From the NCBI GenBank assembly GCA_045655705.1, contig JAZOPU010000022.1, positions 1 through 17,967 of the forward strand: DNA of 17,967 bases, read 5' to 3'. How positions within the stretch are numbered: the first letter of the stretch is position 1; the number at the start of each line of letters is the position of its first letter. The DNA is from Scatosoma sp045655705. Its GTDB lineage: Bacteria > Bacillota > Clostridia > Christensenellales > Borkfalkiaceae. A program made the position numbers and the translations under genes. Positions 6,749-13,496 of this stretch are shown piece after piece. The notes beneath the pieces were generated by a model, which searched no databases, was not told the DNA's origin, and was given only the letters and a program-made list of their open reading frames with translations.

Positions 6749-7342
6749 ATGAAGAAGAGTATTGCCATAACAGGCGGGATTGGTAGCGGAAAATCCACGG
6801 CGCTTCGTATATTGAAAGACGCGGGATATCCCGTGTATTCCTGTGATGAAATATATAAAGAGCTTATAAAACAGGCTGATTACGTGGAAGAAGTAAAGCG
6901 TATGCTTCCAAACGTTGTTGAAGATGGAAAAATAAATAAAGAAAAGCTTGCAAACGAAGTTTTCAATAATGACCGTCGGCTTGCAAGGTTGAATGCTATT
7001 GCGCACCCTAAAATAATGCAATCCTTAAAAGAAAAGATGGAAAAGCACAAAGACGGATTTGTTTTTGCCGAAGTTCCTTTGCTTTTAGAAGGGGATTACC
7101 AAAAGGATTTTGATGCGTTTATCGTAATATTGCGCTCATTGCCAGATAGGATTGCCTCCGTTTGCAATAGAGATGGGGCAAGTGAAAATCTCGTGCGTTC
7201 GCGTATACGTGCACAATACGATTATGACAAAGCAGACGTAAAAGAAAAACTTGAAAGGGCAGGGGCAATCGTTGTTATCAATGACGGAACGGAAGAACTT
7301 TTAAAAACATTGATTTTATCCATTCTTAGAGATATGGCGTGA
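6749..7342 (+). CDS. coaE: Dephospho-CoA kinase
   Basis: A 197-residue P-loop kinase that phosphorylates the ribose 3'-OH of dephospho-CoA, the last step of coenzyme A synthesis, in the cytoplasm. The P-loop is GGIGSGKST (9-17). D33 in CDEIYKEL fits the substrate-site aspartate. AHPKI (about 82-86) and EVPLLLEG are the family core signatures. The lid region has CNRDGASENLVRSRIRAQ, and near the end VVINDGT matches the usual VIxNDG. Length is typical (about 200). The ATG at 6749 has GTGAGGA at 6737-6743. It probably shares the polA transcript, since no terminator separates them and the gap is 42 bp; a terminator follows at 7424. The gene is bracketed by matching 14-bp repeats. Confidence 0.97.
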   Translation: MKKSIAITGGIGSGKSTALRILKDAGYPVYSCDEIYKELIKQADYVEEVKRMLPNVVEDGKINKEKLANEVFNNDRRLARLNAIAHPKIMQSLKEKMEKHKDGFVFAEVPLLLEGDYQKDFDAFIVILRSLPDRIASVCNRDGASENLVRSRIRAQYDYDKADVKEKLERAGAIVVINDGTEELLKTLILSILRDMA

Positions 7343-7366
7343 AACATTCTTCGTGAAACATAATAT
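7339..7366 (+). repeat. Two 14-bp tandem repeats after coaE
   Basis: GTGAAACATTCTTC (7339-7352) and GTGAAACATAATAT (7353-7366) share GTGAAACAT and the 14-bp spacing of the pair before coaE. The first copy overlaps the coaE stop codon (TGA at 7340-7342). Confidence 0.7.
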
Positions 7367-7379
7367 AAACATTAAAAAT

Positions 7380-7424
7380 GCAGGGAATTGGTCGATTGAA
7401 ACATAGGGCAATCCCTGCTTTTTT
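7380..7424 (+). terminator. Intrinsic terminator of polA-coaE
   Basis: GCAGGGA (7380-7386) pairs with TCCCTGC (7412-7418), extended past a bulged A7387 by TTG/CAA (7388-7390 with 7409-7411). An 18-nt loop separates the arms and six T follow (7419-7424). Confidence 0.85.
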
Positions 7425-7580
7425 CTATATAAATTGTACTATGTCAAACATAATTATATTGCCACGCAAGGCATAATTATTATGTCTGGCATACTATTAT
7501 TTTCTGTCAAAATTTGCAACTTTTTTGCTTATTTTTACCGAAATATCCAAAAAAATTTTCCACAATTTTATTGCATACCC
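7425..7580. other. AT-rich non-coding gap with an imperfect inverted repeat
   Basis: Together with flanking control elements this is the gap between coaE and glgB (7343-7671, 329 bp). I see no credible gene. An AT-rich imperfect hairpin spans about 7448-7485: ATAATTAT (7450-7457) with ATAATTAT (7473-7480), and GCC (7461-7463) with GGC (7470-7472) around a 6-nt loop. A TTTTCCACA at 7556-7564 resembles a DnaA box with one mismatch, but the same 9-mer occurs inside glgA, so it is not convincing. Confidence 0.4.
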
Positions 7581-7609
7581 TTGATATTTTCCGCGAAATG
7601 TTGTATAAT
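7581..7609 (+). promoter_or_regulatory. Sigma-A promoter of the glycogen operon
   Basis: TTGATA (7581-7586) and a perfect TATAAT (7604-7609) are 17 bp apart. Transcription would start near 7616, with a leader of about 56 nt before glgB. This is the only strong promoter found for glgB-glgC-glgD-glgA-glgP. Confidence 0.8.
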
Positions 7610-7637
7610 ATTATTAAATAAATATCATATAACGCCC

Positions 7638-7647
7638 AAACGCGTTT
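7638..7647. promoter_or_regulatory. 10-bp palindrome in the glgB leader
   Basis: AAACGCGTTT is a perfect palindrome between the predicted start of transcription and the ribosome binding site. It could be an operator for a sugar-responsive LacI-family repressor, but it does not fit the catabolite-responsive element consensus. A 10-bp palindrome is also expected by chance several times in a window this long. Confidence 0.2.
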
Positions 7648-7671
7648 TTTATTGCATAACTCGGAGGTTTT

Positions 7672-9564
7672 ATGAGCTTATTTGATACGAATATGCCTTT
7701 ACATCTATTTCATCACGGCGAGAATTTTAAAGCGTATGAATTGATGGGGGCACATTGCGTATCTTGCAATAAAAAGCGCGGTTTTATTTTTCGCGTTTGG
7801 GCTCCGAGGGCGGAGAGTGTTTCCGTCATTGGGGATTTTAACGCTTGGAATGAAACTTCGCATTATATGCAACGAATGATTGATGGGGAAACGTTTGAGT
7901 TATTTATCCCTGGGCTGAAAGAGTTTGACGCATATAAATATTGTATCAAAACGAAAGACGGGCGAACGCTGTATAAAGCGGATCCGTTTGCTTTTCACGC
8001 GGAAACGCCTGATGCGACGAATGCAAACGCTTCTAAGCTCTATAAATTGAACGGTTTTAAATGGTCGGATAAGGAATATTTGGACAAGCGCAAGCATACC
8101 AATATTTATGCGTCGCCTATGAACGTGTACGAAGTAAATCTTTTGTCTTGGAAAATGCACGAAGACGGTAGTTATTTGACCTATCGAGAACTTGAAAAAA
8201 CACTCATTCCTTACGTGAAAGAAATGGGATACACGCATGTGGAATTTATGCCCGTAACTGAGTATCCGTTCGACGGATCGTGGGGGTATCAAGTCACGGG
8301 ATATTTCGCCGTTACTTCCCGCCAAGGCACACCCAAAGATTTTATGCATTTGATTGATAGCTTTCACCGCGAAGGGATAGGGGTAATCTTAGATTGGGTG
8401 CCTGCGCATTTCCCCAAAGACGCGTTTGGCTTATACGAATTCGACGGTGCGCCGTTATACGAGTCGTCGCAATGGGACAGAATGGAAAATCGCAGTTGGG
8501 GTACGAGACAGTTTGATTTTGGAAGAAAAGAAGTAATGTCTTTTCTTATTTCCAGCGCGTTGTTTTTCTTTGAAAAATTCCACGTGGACGGACTGCGCGT
8601 AGACGCCGTGGCTTCTATGTTATATTTAGACTATGACAAAGAGCCTGGCAAGTGGGTACCTAACGTATACGGGGAAAATAAAAACCTGGAAGCGATGGCG
8701 TTTCTTCGGCGTTTAAACGAAGCCGTCTTTTCCTTTTATCCTAACGTGTTAATGATAGCAGAAGAATCCACGGCGTGGTCAATGATCACTAAACCTACCT
8801 ATATGGGGGGCTTGGGCTTTAACTTTAAGTGGAATATGGGTTGGATGAACGACGTGCTTTCGTATATGAAAACAGATCCGTTTTTTAGAAAACACGAGCA
8901 TAACAAACTGACGTTTTCTATGATGTACGCGTTTTCGGAAAATTACGTACTTCCCATTTCTCACGACGAAGTCGTGCACGGAAAAATGTCGCTTATCGGC
9001 AAAATGCCCGGCTCGTATGAAGAAAAATTTGCAGGCGTTCGTGCGTTTTTTGGGTATATGATGTCACACCCGGGGAAAAAGCTGAATTTCATGGGTTCGG
9101 AGTTCGGACAGTTTAAAGAATGGGCGTATAAAGAAGGCTTGGAGTTTTTCTTGAAAGATTATCCTTTGCATAAAAAACTTTCTTTTACCGTACAAACGCT
9201 GAATACGATATACAAAAACACGCCAGCTTTTTATGAGATTGAAGATAGTTGGGACGGTTTTGAATGGCTCGCTCCCGACGATAATGATAGGAATTTCCTT
9301 GCTTATCAACGAAAGGATAAAAAGGGGAATGCGGTCGTTGTGTTGCTTAATTTTTCCGGAGAAGATTATAAAGATTATAAGCTCGGATTGCCAAAGGGAA
9401 AATACCGTTTGATATTTAATAGCGATCATAAACGCTTTGGCGGAAACGGGCAAATGCGAAAGTACGTTTTTAAAACCAAAAAATCGTTTAGCCACGGGAA
9501 GGAGTATTCGATAACCTTCGATCTCCCGAAACTGACTTGCGTATATTTAACAAAAATCAATTGA
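7672..9564 (+). CDS. glgB: 1,4-alpha-glucan branching enzyme (GH13)
   Basis: A 630-residue branching enzyme that cuts alpha-1,4 chains and rejoins them as alpha-1,6 branches during glycogen synthesis. An N-terminal CBM48-type domain (about 37-125, with GFIFRVWAPRAESVSVIGDFN) is followed by the GH13 barrel. Barrel residues visible are H246 in DWVPAHF, nucleophile D311 in DGLRVDAV, acid/base E364 in MIAEES, and H431/D432 in SHDE. The GSWGYQVTGYF segment (about 202-212) is typical of branching enzymes. A C-terminal beta domain ends in FDLPKLTCVYL. It is short compared with E. coli GlgB (about 730), lacking the extra N-terminal domain, as is common in Firmicutes. GGAGG (7663-7667) is only 4 nt from the ATG, slightly tight. 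It is first in the glycogen operon, with glgC 15 bp downstream. Confidence 0.96.
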   Translation: MSLFDTNMPLHLFHHGENFKAYELMGAHCVSCNKKRGFIFRVWAPRAESVSVIGDFNAWNETSHYMQRMIDGETFELFIPGLKEFDAYKYCIKTKDGRTLYKADPFAFHAETPDATNANASKLYKLNGFKWSDKEYLDKRKHTNIYASPMNVYEVNLLSWKMHEDGSYLTYRELEKTLIPYVKEMGYTHVEFMPVTEYPFDGSWGYQVTGYFAVTSRQGTPKDFMHLIDSFHREGIGVILDWVPAHFPKDAFGLYEFDGAPLYESSQWDRMENRSWGTRQFDFGRKEVMSFLISSALFFFEKFHVDGLRVDAVASMLYLDYDKEPGKWVPNVYGENKNLEAMAFLRRLNEAVFSFYPNVLMIAEESTAWSMITKPTYMGGLGFNFKWNMGWMNDVLSYMKTDPFFRKHEHNKLTFSMMYAFSENYVLPISHDEVVHGKMSLIGKMPGSYEEKFAGVRAFFGYMMSHPGKKLNFMGSEFGQFKEWAYKEGLEFFLKDYPLHKKLSFTVQTLNTIYKNTPAFYEIEDSWDGFEWLAPDDNDRNFLAYQRKDKKGNAVVVLLNFSGEDYKDYKLGLPKGKYRLIFNSDHKRFGGNGQMRKYVFKTKKSFSHGKEYSITFDLPKLTCVYLTKIN

Positions 9565-9579
9565 TTTAGGGGGTATCAC

Positions 9580-10773
9580 ATGCAAAGAAAGAAAGAATGC
9601 GTAGCAATGTTATTGGCGGGCGGGCAAGGGAGCCGTTTGTATGCGCTTACGACGAATATCGCCAAGCCTGCGGTTGCATTCGGAGCGAAGTACCGTATTA
9701 TCGATTTTCCGCTTTCCAACTGTGTAAATTCGGGAATTGATACGGTGGGCGTGCTCACGCAGTACCAACCGCTCGTGTTAAACGAGTATATCGGCAACGG
9801 ACAGCCTTGGGATTTGGACAGAACGTACGGTGGCGTACATATTTTGTCGCCGTATCAGGCAAAAACCAACTCTTCTTGGTATGAGGGCACGGCGAATGCA
9901 ATCTATCAAAATTTGCATTTTATGAAAATGTATAATCCCGAATACGTGCTGATTCTTTCGGGGGATCATATTTATAAAATGGACTATGCGGCTATGCTCA
10001 AAGCGCACAAAGACACGGGCGCGGATTGTACGATCGCCGCAATCGAAGTACCGCTTTCAGAAGCGTCGAGATTTGGTATTCTCAACACCAACCCCGACGG
10101 TTCGATTTATGAATTTGAAGAAAAGCCCAAACAGCCTAAGAGCACGCTCGCATCTATGGGTATTTATATCTTCACCGCGGAAAAATTATTCAAATATCTC
10201 GAAGCGGACGATAAAAACCCCAATTCTTCCAAGGATTTCGGAAAAGACGTTTTGCCTGCTATGTTGCAGTCAGGCGAAAAAATGTTCTCCTACCGTTTTA
10301 AAGGGTATTGGAAAGACGTGGGAACAATTGCTTCGCTTTGGCAGGCGAATATGGATTTGCTTGGCGACAATCCCGAGTTCGACGTAAGCGATAAAGCGTG
10401 GAAAATTCATTCGCGTAACCCCTTAGCACCGCCTGAACACGTAGGTGTAGACGGTTCGCTGAAAAATTCTATGGTCGCGCTTGGTTGCGAGATTGACGGA
10501 AAAGTGGAGAATTCCATACTCGGTAGCAACGTTATCGTGGAAAAGGGTGCGGTGGTCAAAGACGCCGTAGTGCTTGCAAACAGCGTGATCAAGACAGGCG
10601 CAATCGTTTCCTATTCAATTATCGACGAAAACGTAACCGTTGGTAAAAATGCCGTAATCGGTGTGGAAAAAGACGAAAATGCAGAAATCGTTGTGCTTGG
10701 CAGGGGACTTACGGTTGCCGATAACGTAACCGTTCGCGAAGGTCAAAAACACGAAAAAGATATTTTAGCGTAA
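9580..10773 (+). CDS. glgC: Glucose-1-phosphate adenylyltransferase, catalytic subunit
   Basis: A 397-residue ADP-glucose pyrophosphorylase: glucose-1-phosphate plus ATP gives ADP-glucose and pyrophosphate, the committed step. The nucleotidyltransferase domain has the ATP loop LLAGGQGSRL (11-20) and KPAVAFG. It also has YEGTA (101-105), catalytic D129 in SGDHIYKMDY, and K182 in FEEKP, which matches the glucose-1-phosphate lysine of E. coli GlgC. SMGIYIF (192-198) and the KDVGT segment are also present. The C-terminal part (about 290-397) is a left-handed beta-helix with repeated hydrophobic hexapeptides. AGGGGG (9568-9573) lies 6 nt before the ATG. It sits 15 bp from both glgB and glgD, so these are co-transcribed. 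In Firmicutes GlgC usually works with GlgD as a mixed oligomer. Confidence 0.97.
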   Translation: MQRKKECVAMLLAGGQGSRLYALTTNIAKPAVAFGAKYRIIDFPLSNCVNSGIDTVGVLTQYQPLVLNEYIGNGQPWDLDRTYGGVHILSPYQAKTNSSWYEGTANAIYQNLHFMKMYNPEYVLILSGDHIYKMDYAAMLKAHKDTGADCTIAAIEVPLSEASRFGILNTNPDGSIYEFEEKPKQPKSTLASMGIYIFTAEKLFKYLEADDKNPNSSKDFGKDVLPAMLQSGEKMFSYRFKGYWKDVGTIASLWQANMDLLGDNPEFDVSDKAWKIHSRNPLAPPEHVGVDGSLKNSMVALGCEIDGKVENSILGSNVIVEKGAVVKDAVVLANSVIKTGAIVSYSIIDENVTVGKNAVIGVEKDENAEIVVLGRGLTVADNVTVREGQKHEKDILA

Positions 10774-10788
10774 GGGAGGGAGAAAGTT

Positions 10789-11904
10789 ATGACTACATCA
10801 GCAATTGGCGTTATTTTTGCGAATTTACACGAAGAAAACGTACCCCAACTCGTTCGTAGAAGAACGATGGCATCTATTCCCTACGGCGGAAGATATCGTA
10901 TTATCGACTTTGCGCTTTCCAATATGATCAATTCGGGTATCACAACGGTGGGGCTTATGACAAGTAATAATTACCGTTCTTTGATCGATCATATCGGTAG
11001 CGGTAAAGAATGGGATCTTGCGAGAAAAGACGGGGGGCTTATTCTCTTACCGCCGTTCTCGGAAAAGAGTGATAAGCTGTATGCAACGCGTTTGGAAGCG
11101 CTCAATAGTATTACGGGCTTTTTAAATCGCCGTAAGGAAAAATACGTGGTGCTTACCGATTGTGACGGCGTTATGAAATTAGACATTCAAGACGTTATTA
11201 GCGAGCACGAAAAAAATAACGCGGATATCACGCTTGTAACGCATTTTGGGAAAGTAGGCAACCGCGCGGACTTTATGCTTATTTCCGCAAACGAAAACGG
11301 CAGAATTGGTGAAATCAAACTCTCTCCGCACGTGGAAGAAGGTACGAAAGCGGACATTTTTATCAATACGATGGTTATCAATCGTCAGTTCCTGCTCAAT
11401 CTTGTGGAAGATTCCACCACGCACGGATTTGTGAGCTTTGAAAGCGATATACTTATCAAACAAATCAATAGCTTGAAAATTTATCGTTATGATTTTAAAG
11501 GCTATTATGCGGGGATCGACAGTATGGCTGCGTATTATAAACACAATATGGAGCTTTTGGATAAAGATGTTCGCGACGAATTATTCGGGGAACGGGATAT
11601 TTACACCAAGGTTAAGGATAGCGCACCGACGAAATACGGTGCGGAAGCGGTTGTAAAAAATTCTTTGATCTCCGACGGTTGTGAAATCGAAGGCTTTGTG
11701 GAAAATTCCATATTGTTCCGCGGGGTAAAGGTAGAAAAAGGCGCTGTCGTGCGTAATTGTATTCTTATGCAAGATAACATTATCGGTCAAAATACTTCTT
11801 TGGATAGTGTAATCACGGATAAAAACGTGGTTGTGAGCAATCAAAAGACGCTTGGCGGTTGCACAGCGTTACCGTATTATATACCCAAAGGCACGAGATT
11901 ATAA
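10789..11904 (+). CDS. glgD: GlgD, non-catalytic ADP-glucose pyrophosphorylase subunit
   Basis: A 371-residue paralogue of GlgC that has lost key catalytic parts. The shared core is clear (GGRYRIIDFALSNMINSGITTVG, 33 onward). Where GlgC has the ATP loop GGQGSRL, this protein has NLHEENV (12-18), and the FEEKP lysine segment is replaced by GEIKLSPHVEEG. An aspartate survives in TDCDGVMKLD. The C-terminal beta-helix is retained (SDGCEIEGFVENSILFRGV). In characterised Firmicutes GlgD is inactive alone and raises GlgC activity in a GlgC/GlgD complex, which is the expected role here. GGGAGG (10774-10779) precedes the ATG by 9 nt. glgA follows 10 bp later. A conserved C-terminal tail reads YYIPKGTRL. 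Confidence 0.95.
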   Translation: MTTSAIGVIFANLHEENVPQLVRRRTMASIPYGGRYRIIDFALSNMINSGITTVGLMTSNNYRSLIDHIGSGKEWDLARKDGGLILLPPFSEKSDKLYATRLEALNSITGFLNRRKEKYVVLTDCDGVMKLDIQDVISEHEKNNADITLVTHFGKVGNRADFMLISANENGRIGEIKLSPHVEEGTKADIFINTMVINRQFLLNLVEDSTTHGFVSFESDILIKQINSLKIYRYDFKGYYAGIDSMAAYYKHNMELLDKDVRDELFGERDIYTKVKDSAPTKYGAEAVVKNSLISDGCEIEGFVENSILFRGVKVEKGAVVRNCILMQDNIIGQNTSLDSVITDKNVVVSNQKTLGGCTALPYYIPKGTRL

Positions 11905-11914
11905 GGAGCGGAGT

Positions 11915-13432
11915 ATGACTGAAAAAAAATCGACGAACGTTAAGATAATAAAGGGGAGTGGGGAATTTCCCAAAACAGAAACGACGGTAGAGCCGTCTTT
12001 GAAAAACAAACGTAAAATTTTATTCGTGGCGTCCGAAGCAAGACCGTTTATCGCAACGGGCGGGTTGGCGGACGTGATCGGATCGTTGCCCCAAGCATTG
12101 GCAAGCGATCCTGAATACGATATTCGCGTGGTACTGCCCTTGTATTCGGATATCAAAGCGGAACTGCGCCGTAAAATGGCGTTTTTGGGGAATATCTACG
12201 TTCCGCTTTCGTGGAGAAATCAGTATTGCGGTATTTTCACGTGCTGTGAAAACGGGGTTACGTATTATTTTATCGACAACGAATACTATTTTAAACGCCC
12301 CGGGTGCTATGGATATTACGACGACGGCGAACGTTTTGCGTTCTTTTCGCGTAGCGTAATGGAAATCTTGCCGTTTATCGATTTTTATCCCGACGTGTTG
12401 CATTGCCACGATTGGCAAGCGGCGCTTGCGGCAATTTATTTAAAAACTATCTATTGCCAGCGCGTGGAATATCAATTTATCCATGCACTGTTTACCATTC
12501 ACAATATCGAATACCAAGGTAAATTTTCTTTGGATATTCTCGGCGATTTGTTCGGTATATCCGACGAATACCGTTCGCTTATGGAGTATGATAACTGTAT
12601 CAATCTTATGAAAGCGGCAATCGAATGTAGCGAACGGTTTTCCACAGTAAGCCCCACCTATGCAAACGAGATAAAAACCGCGGAATACGCACACGGTTTG
12701 CAGGATATTATCCGTAGGAACGAAAATAAATTAACGGGAATACTCAACGGTATCGACGTTAGTTCTTATAACCCTACAACGGATAAAGCGTTGTTCGCAA
12801 ATTTCGATGCGGAGAACTTGGAAAATAAAGCGGTTTGCAAAGCAGAAATGCAAAAAATGCTCGGTTTGCCCGTAAAAGACGTGCCCGTGATCGCTATGAT
12901 CTCGCGCCTTGTTTCCCATAAAGGAATTGAACTTATAAAAACGGTTGCGGAAGATATTTTGCACGAAGACGTACAGTTCGTATTGTTAGGCACGGGGGAT
13001 TTTGCCTACGAAGAATATTTTAAAGATTTAGGGCGCAGGTACGAAGGGAAATCGTCTATTAATATTGCGTTCAACGGCGATTTATCCAGAAAAATTTATG
13101 CAGGCGCGGATATGTTCTTAATGCCTTCCGTGAGTGAGCCTTGTGGATTATCGCAAATGATTGCGTCCCGTTATGCGACCGTTCCAATCGTTCGGGAAAC
13201 GGGCGGATTATACGACAGTATCAAGCCCTACGGCGCAGGCGGAAACGGGTTTACGTTCGCTTCTTGCAATCCCTACGATATGTTATACGTCGTTCACGAG
13301 GCACTTGACTTGTATAAAAACGACAAAGAGTGGAAAGCCTTAATGCAAAAGGCGGCAACGACGGATTTTTCGTGGGCGCGCTCGGCTGACGATTATAAAA
13401 AATTGTATATAGACACGTTAAAAGCGTGGTGA
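11915..13432 (+). CDS. glgA: Glycogen synthase (GT5, ADP-glucose dependent)
   Basis: A 505-residue GT5 synthase that transfers glucose from ADP-glucose to the non-reducing end of a growing glucan. Two Rossmann-type domains carry TGGLADVIGSLPQAL (from 48), HCHDWQAA (163-170), ERFSTVSPTYA, GILNGID (275-281), SRLVSHKG with R331 and K336, and the donor-site E408 in SEPCGLSQM. In E. coli GlgA the first motif is KTGGL with K15 at the donor site; here that position is A47 (IATGGL). About 32 residues, lysine-rich and probably disordered, precede the first beta strand, an extension absent from E. coli. The ATG at 11915 is used because AAGGAG (11903-11908) lies 6 nt upstream; an open frame continues into glgD but has no better start. 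It is the fourth operon gene. Confidence 0.95.
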   Translation: MTEKKSTNVKIIKGSGEFPKTETTVEPSLKNKRKILFVASEARPFIATGGLADVIGSLPQALASDPEYDIRVVLPLYSDIKAELRRKMAFLGNIYVPLSWRNQYCGIFTCCENGVTYYFIDNEYYFKRPGCYGYYDDGERFAFFSRSVMEILPFIDFYPDVLHCHDWQAALAAIYLKTIYCQRVEYQFIHALFTIHNIEYQGKFSLDILGDLFGISDEYRSLMEYDNCINLMKAAIECSERFSTVSPTYANEIKTAEYAHGLQDIIRRNENKLTGILNGIDVSSYNPTTDKALFANFDAENLENKAVCKAEMQKMLGLPVKDVPVIAMISRLVSHKGIELIKTVAEDILHEDVQFVLLGTGDFAYEEYFKDLGRRYEGKSSINIAFNGDLSRKIYAGADMFLMPSVSEPCGLSQMIASRYATVPIVRETGGLYDSIKPYGAGGNGFTFASCNPYDMLYVVHEALDLYKNDKEWKALMQKAATTDFSWARSADDYKKLYIDTLKAW

Positions 13433-13496
13433 GATAAGGGAAAAGGGTGAGAGCTACTTCGGCTTACGAGAGGAAAAATTTTCAGGAGAGTTTTAT

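Noticed and set aside
7481..7493. 13-bp TATGTCTGGCATA with an exact inverted copy at about 16492-16504 inside the GH13 gene
   Set aside because: A shared 13-mer is expected by chance a few times in 18 kb compared with itself, and the second copy is plain coding sequence.
7556..7564. TTTTCCACA as a DnaA box upstream of glgB
   Set aside because: One mismatch to the consensus, single copy, and the same 9-mer occurs inside glgA near 12638.
7434..7685. An 83-codon + strand frame between coaE and glgB
   Set aside because: It starts at TTG without a ribosome binding site, runs through the glgB promoter and overlaps the glgB start. Composition is that of translated AT-rich spacer.
11852..11914. An upstream start for glgA inside glgD
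   Set aside because: The frame stays open, but the ATG at 11915 has AAGGAG 6 nt upstream and the added residues match no GT5 sequence feature.
13433..13496. A terminator or promoter between glgA and glgP
   Set aside because: A CTTCGG tetraloop-like sequence (13457-13462) has no pairing stem, there is no T-run, and no -35/-10 pair with acceptable spacing.
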